DNA of 16,010 nt from NCBI GenBank assembly GCA_016303085.1, contig JAEDMI010000031.1:1-16010 (forward strand), given 5' to 3'. Origin of the DNA: Acetatifactor sp. Lineage in GTDB: Bacteria; Bacillota; Clostridia; Lachnospirales; Lachnospiraceae. This document shows positions 14,052 through 16,010 of this stretch, piece by piece (position 1 is the stretch's first letter; every line of letters begins with the position of its first letter). The position numbers and the translations under genes were made by a program. Below the pieces are notes generated by a model. The model saw only the letters and a program-made list of their open reading frames with translations. It did not search any database and was not told the origin of the DNA.

Positions 14052-15242
14052 TTACTGCAAATACTTCTTCAGGCTCTCTGCCTTGTCGACTGCCTCCCAG
14101 GGAAGAGAGATATCGTCGCGTCCGAAATGACCGTATGCGGCAGTCTGCCTGTAAATGGGTCTGCGCAAATCCAGCATCTTGATAATTCCGGCGGGACGCA
14201 GATCGAAGTTCTCACGTACAATTTCCACCAGTTTTTCATCACTCAGCTTTCCGGTGCCGAAGGTATCCACCATGATAGAGGTGGGCTGCGCCACACCGAT
14301 TGCGTAGGACAGCTGAATCTCACACTTTTCCGCAAGCCCTGCTGCCACAATATTCTTTGCCACATATCTTGCCGCGTAGGCTGCACTTCTGTCAACCTTT
14401 GTGCAGTCCTTTCCGGAGAAAGCGCCGCCGCCGTGGCGGGCATATCCGCCGTAGGTATCCACAATAATCTTACGCCCGGTAAGTCCCGCATCCCCCTGAG
14501 GGCCACCGATAACAAAACGTCCGGTGGGATTGATAAAGAACTTGGTATTTTCATCAACAAGTTCCTCGGGAAGCACGGGGTCAAACACATACTTTTTGAT
14601 ATCTGCGTGAATCTGCTCCTGAGATACTTCCTCGTCGTGCTGAGTAGAAAGTACCACCGCCTCCAGGCGAATCGGTTTTCCGCTCTCGTCATACTCCACA
14701 GAGACCTGACTCTTTCCGTCCGGGCGCAGATAGTCGAGAGTACCGTCCTTGCGAACTTTTGTCAACTGTCTGGTCAGCTTATGAGCCAGAGAGATAGGAT
14801 AAGGCATGAGCTCGGGAGTCTCGTTTGTGGCATAGCCGAACATCATTCCCTGATCTCCTGCGCCGATGGCCTCAATCTGTTCATCACTCATCTTGGATTC
14901 CCTTGCCTCAAGGGCTTTGTCCACACCCATGGCAATGTCCGGCGACTGCTTGTCCAGCGCCACCATGACAGCACATGTATTTCCGTCGAAGCCTACCTTA
15001 GAACTGTTATATCCAATCTCATTCACTGTTTTTCGCACAATGCCGGGGATATCCAAATTCGCCTTTGTAGTAATCTCGCCGGTCACCAGAACAAAACCGG
15101 TACAGCTCGCTGTCTCACATGCTACGCGGCTCATGGGATCCTGTTCTATGCAGGCATCCAGAATAGCATCGGAAACGGCATCACACAGTTTATCGGGATG
15201 TCCTTCTGTTACGGATTCGGAAGTAAATAAATGTTTTTCCAT
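14052..15242 (-). CDS. metK: S-adenosylmethionine synthetase
   Basis: Makes S-adenosylmethionine from methionine and ATP, releasing phosphate and pyrophosphate; the enzyme is a cytoplasmic homotetramer. The 396-residue length is standard. The N-terminus has FTSESVTEGHPDKLCD with the conserved His15 and Asp17. Signature 1 is GAGDQGMMFGYA (127-138); signature 2 is GGGAFSGKD (271-279) with the P-loop-like Gly cluster. VIGGPQGDAGLTGRKI and the C-terminal GHFGRDD are also present. ATG start with AAGGAAAGAG upstream. It is monocistronic: preceded by a SAM-I riboswitch with its own terminator and followed by a strong terminator. The riboswitch predicts repression of metK by its own product. Confidence 0.98.
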   Translation of the reverse strand: MEKHLFTSESVTEGHPDKLCDAVSDAILDACIEQDPMSRVACETASCTGFVLVTGEITTKANLDIPGIVRKTVNEIGYNSSKVGFDGNTCAVMVALDKQSPDIAMGVDKALEARESKMSDEQIEAIGAGDQGMMFGYATNETPELMPYPISLAHKLTRQLTKVRKDGTLDYLRPDGKSQVSVEYDESGKPIRLEAVVLSTQHDEEVSQEQIHADIKKYVFDPVLPEELVDENTKFFINPTGRFVIGGPQGDAGLTGRKIIVDTYGGYARHGGGAFSGKDCTKVDRSAAYAARYVAKNIVAAGLAEKCEIQLSYAIGVAQPTSIMVDTFGTGKLSDEKLVEIVRENFDLRPAGIIKMLDLRRPIYRQTAAYGHFGRDDISLPWEAVDKAESLKKYLQ

Positions 15243-15306
15243 ATGTCTCTTTCCTTTCTTTTTGTCTCAGAGTTAATCAGTTACTTGCCAGCCTTGCTGA
15301 ACTGCT

Positions 15307-15339
15307 AAAAGAAAGTCCGCTTATAAAATAAGCGGACTT
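15307..15339 (-). terminator. Riboswitch-controlled terminator before metK
   Basis: A perfect 12-bp stem (15313-15324 with 15328-15339) and a 3-base loop, followed on the minus strand by TTTCTTTT. It begins about 20 bases after the SAM aptamer and ends about 65 bases before the metK start. The aptamer P1 3' strand AATAAG can pair with CTTATT inside this stem, giving an alternative antiterminator. Confidence 0.92.
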
Positions 15340-15360
15340 CAAATCTTTCGATATTCAATC

Positions 15361-15461
15361 CTCTTATTGTTCGATTAAATTCGCTCAGGGAGGCACCTTC
15401 CCAAACGGGGGTTGCCGTGGCTTCATCGATCCTATGTATCTCCACCAGCTCTGAATAAGAG
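15361..15461 (-). ncRNA. SAM-I riboswitch aptamer (S-box leader) of metK
   Basis: Read on the minus strand. P1 is formed by CTCTTATT (15454-15461) and AATAAGAG (15361-15368), 8 bp. It is followed by CAGAG, GGTGGAG, the kink-turn/binding segment GATGAAGCCACGGCAACC, the P3 arm CCCGTTTGGG and the conserved AGGTGCC. These match the S-box consensus order closely. SAM binding should stabilise P1, freeing the downstream terminator to form and shutting off metK. Without SAM, the P1 3' strand joins an antiterminator capped by a GAAA loop. Confidence 0.96.
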
Positions 15462-15486
15462 AAATTCTATGAAATTTTCTATCTAC

Positions 15487-15515
15487 ACCTTACTATGAAT
15501 GTCGTCTCCTGTCAA
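15487..15515 (-). promoter_or_regulatory. Candidate promoter for the metK leader
   Basis: On the minus strand, consensus -35 TTGACA (15510-15515), a 17-base spacer and a poor -10 TAAGGT (15487-15492). It begins 14 bases after the murA stop and would start the transcript shortly before the aptamer. The -35 is convincing, the -10 is not. Confidence 0.45.
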
Positions 15516-15528
15516 CAGTCATTTTTTC

Positions 15529-16010
15529 TCAGCCTGTTTTCAATTTAAACTTTCTGAAATCCTTCTCGGTCTGCACCAATTCAATCTGTGCGCCCAACCC
15601 CTGAAGTTTCAGGTGGAAATCCTCATAACCACGCTGAATATACTTGATATCATCCACGGAGGATGTACCCTCCGCCGCCAGAGCGGCAATCACCAAAGCA
15701 GCACCTGCACGCAAATCAGGAGCAGAAATGCTTGCCCCCGTATATTTCTCTACGCCGGTGATGATGGCAGTATTTCCTTCCACCTTAATGCTGGCTCCCA
15801 TTCTTGTCAGCTCGTCCACATATTTGAATCGGTTTTCAAAAATGCTCTCTGTGACAATGCTGGTTCCTTCCGACAAGCCCAGCGCTACCGCAATCTGCGG
15901 CTGCATATCCGTAGGGAAACCGGGATAGGGAAGTGTCTTTACATGTGTATGCTGCAGAGGCTTCGACGCAACCACCCGGATACAATCATCCGTCTCCTCC
16001 ACCTCACAGC
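15529..16010 (-). CDS. murA: UDP-N-acetylglucosamine 1-carboxyvinyltransferase (5' part outside window)
   Basis: First committed enzyme of peptidoglycan precursor synthesis; it transfers enolpyruvate from PEP to UDP-GlcNAc in the cytoplasm. Only the C-terminal 160 or so residues of a roughly 420-residue protein are visible. They contain PYPGFPTDMQPQ with the catalytic-base Asp, ENRFKYVDEL, APDLRAGAALVIAAL with the conserved Arg, and YIQRGYEDFHLKLQGLGA with another active-site Arg. The reading frame is open to the window end; the in-frame ATG at 16002 is internal, not the start. The active-site Cys lies outside the window, so MurA1 versus MurA2 (murZ) cannot be decided. No terminator separates it from the metK leader. 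Confidence 0.95.
   Translation of the reverse strand, partial: CEVEETDDCIRVVASKPLQHTHVKTLPYPGFPTDMQPQIAVALGLSEGTSIVTESIFENRFKYVDELTRMGASIKVEGNTAIITGVEKYTGASISAPDLRAGAALVIAALAAEGTSSVDDIKYIQRGYEDFHLKLQGLGAQIELVQTEKDFRKFKLKTG

Noticed and set aside
14127..15230. Long plus-strand open frame of 367 codons opposite metK
   Set aside because: It is antisense to a complete metK with all motifs, is rich in His/Cys/Leu as shadow frames are, and has no family resemblance.

Overview
All recognisable genes in this window lie on the minus strand, so transcription runs from high to low coordinates. The proteins are of Firmicutes type: PHP-containing DnaE, SAM-I riboswitch before metK, type III pantothenate kinase, HTH-BirA, and SleB-like hydrolase with SH3b repeats. 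The small acidic protein next to birA looks like a family (possibly DUF6145) that I associate with Lachnospiraceae. A chromosomal segment of a Clostridia member, probably Lachnospiraceae, is the best inference. The content is largely housekeeping. I see no phage, transposase, CRISPR array, tRNA or rRNA.

Layout, read in the direction of transcription. The end of murA (15529-16010, start outside the window) is followed by a SAM-I riboswitch with a terminator/antiterminator (15307-15461) and metK (14052-15242), which ends at a strong terminator. Next come dnaE (10219-13830) and pfkA (9170-10144), each with a plausible sigma-A promoter, then a terminator at about 9116-9146. A TrmH-family RNA methyltransferase (8214-9014) and proC (7342-8142) follow. 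A secreted SH3b/SleB-type cell wall hydrolase (6094-7179) has its own strong promoter and terminator. An NfeD-family membrane protein (5305-5841) and an SPFH/stomatin-like protein (4315-5232) form a typical two-gene unit, with a conspicuously structured leader before nfeD. A monocistronic ornithine carbamoyltransferase (3152-4138) has a promoter and a possible ArgR half-site. Last is a tight cluster, birA, small hypothetical, coaX, dusB (3057 down to 1), where dusB runs off the window edge.

Functional themes are cofactor supply (biotin attachment, CoA synthesis, SAM synthesis), amino-acid synthesis (Arg, Pro), cell envelope (MurA, SleB-like hydrolase, NfeD/SPFH membrane microdomain proteins), RNA modification (DusB, TrmH-like), glycolysis and replication.

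No obviously new system stands out. The items most worth a second look are the double-hairpin leader/repeat upstream of nfeD (5866-5973), the unassigned small acidic protein between birA and coaX, the unusual residues in the PfkA active site, and the clearly readable competing hairpins of the metK riboswitch. No stretch longer than 300 bases lacks a gene. The larger gaps (5842-6093, 13831-14051, 15243-15528) are filled mostly by the promoters, terminators and leaders listed.
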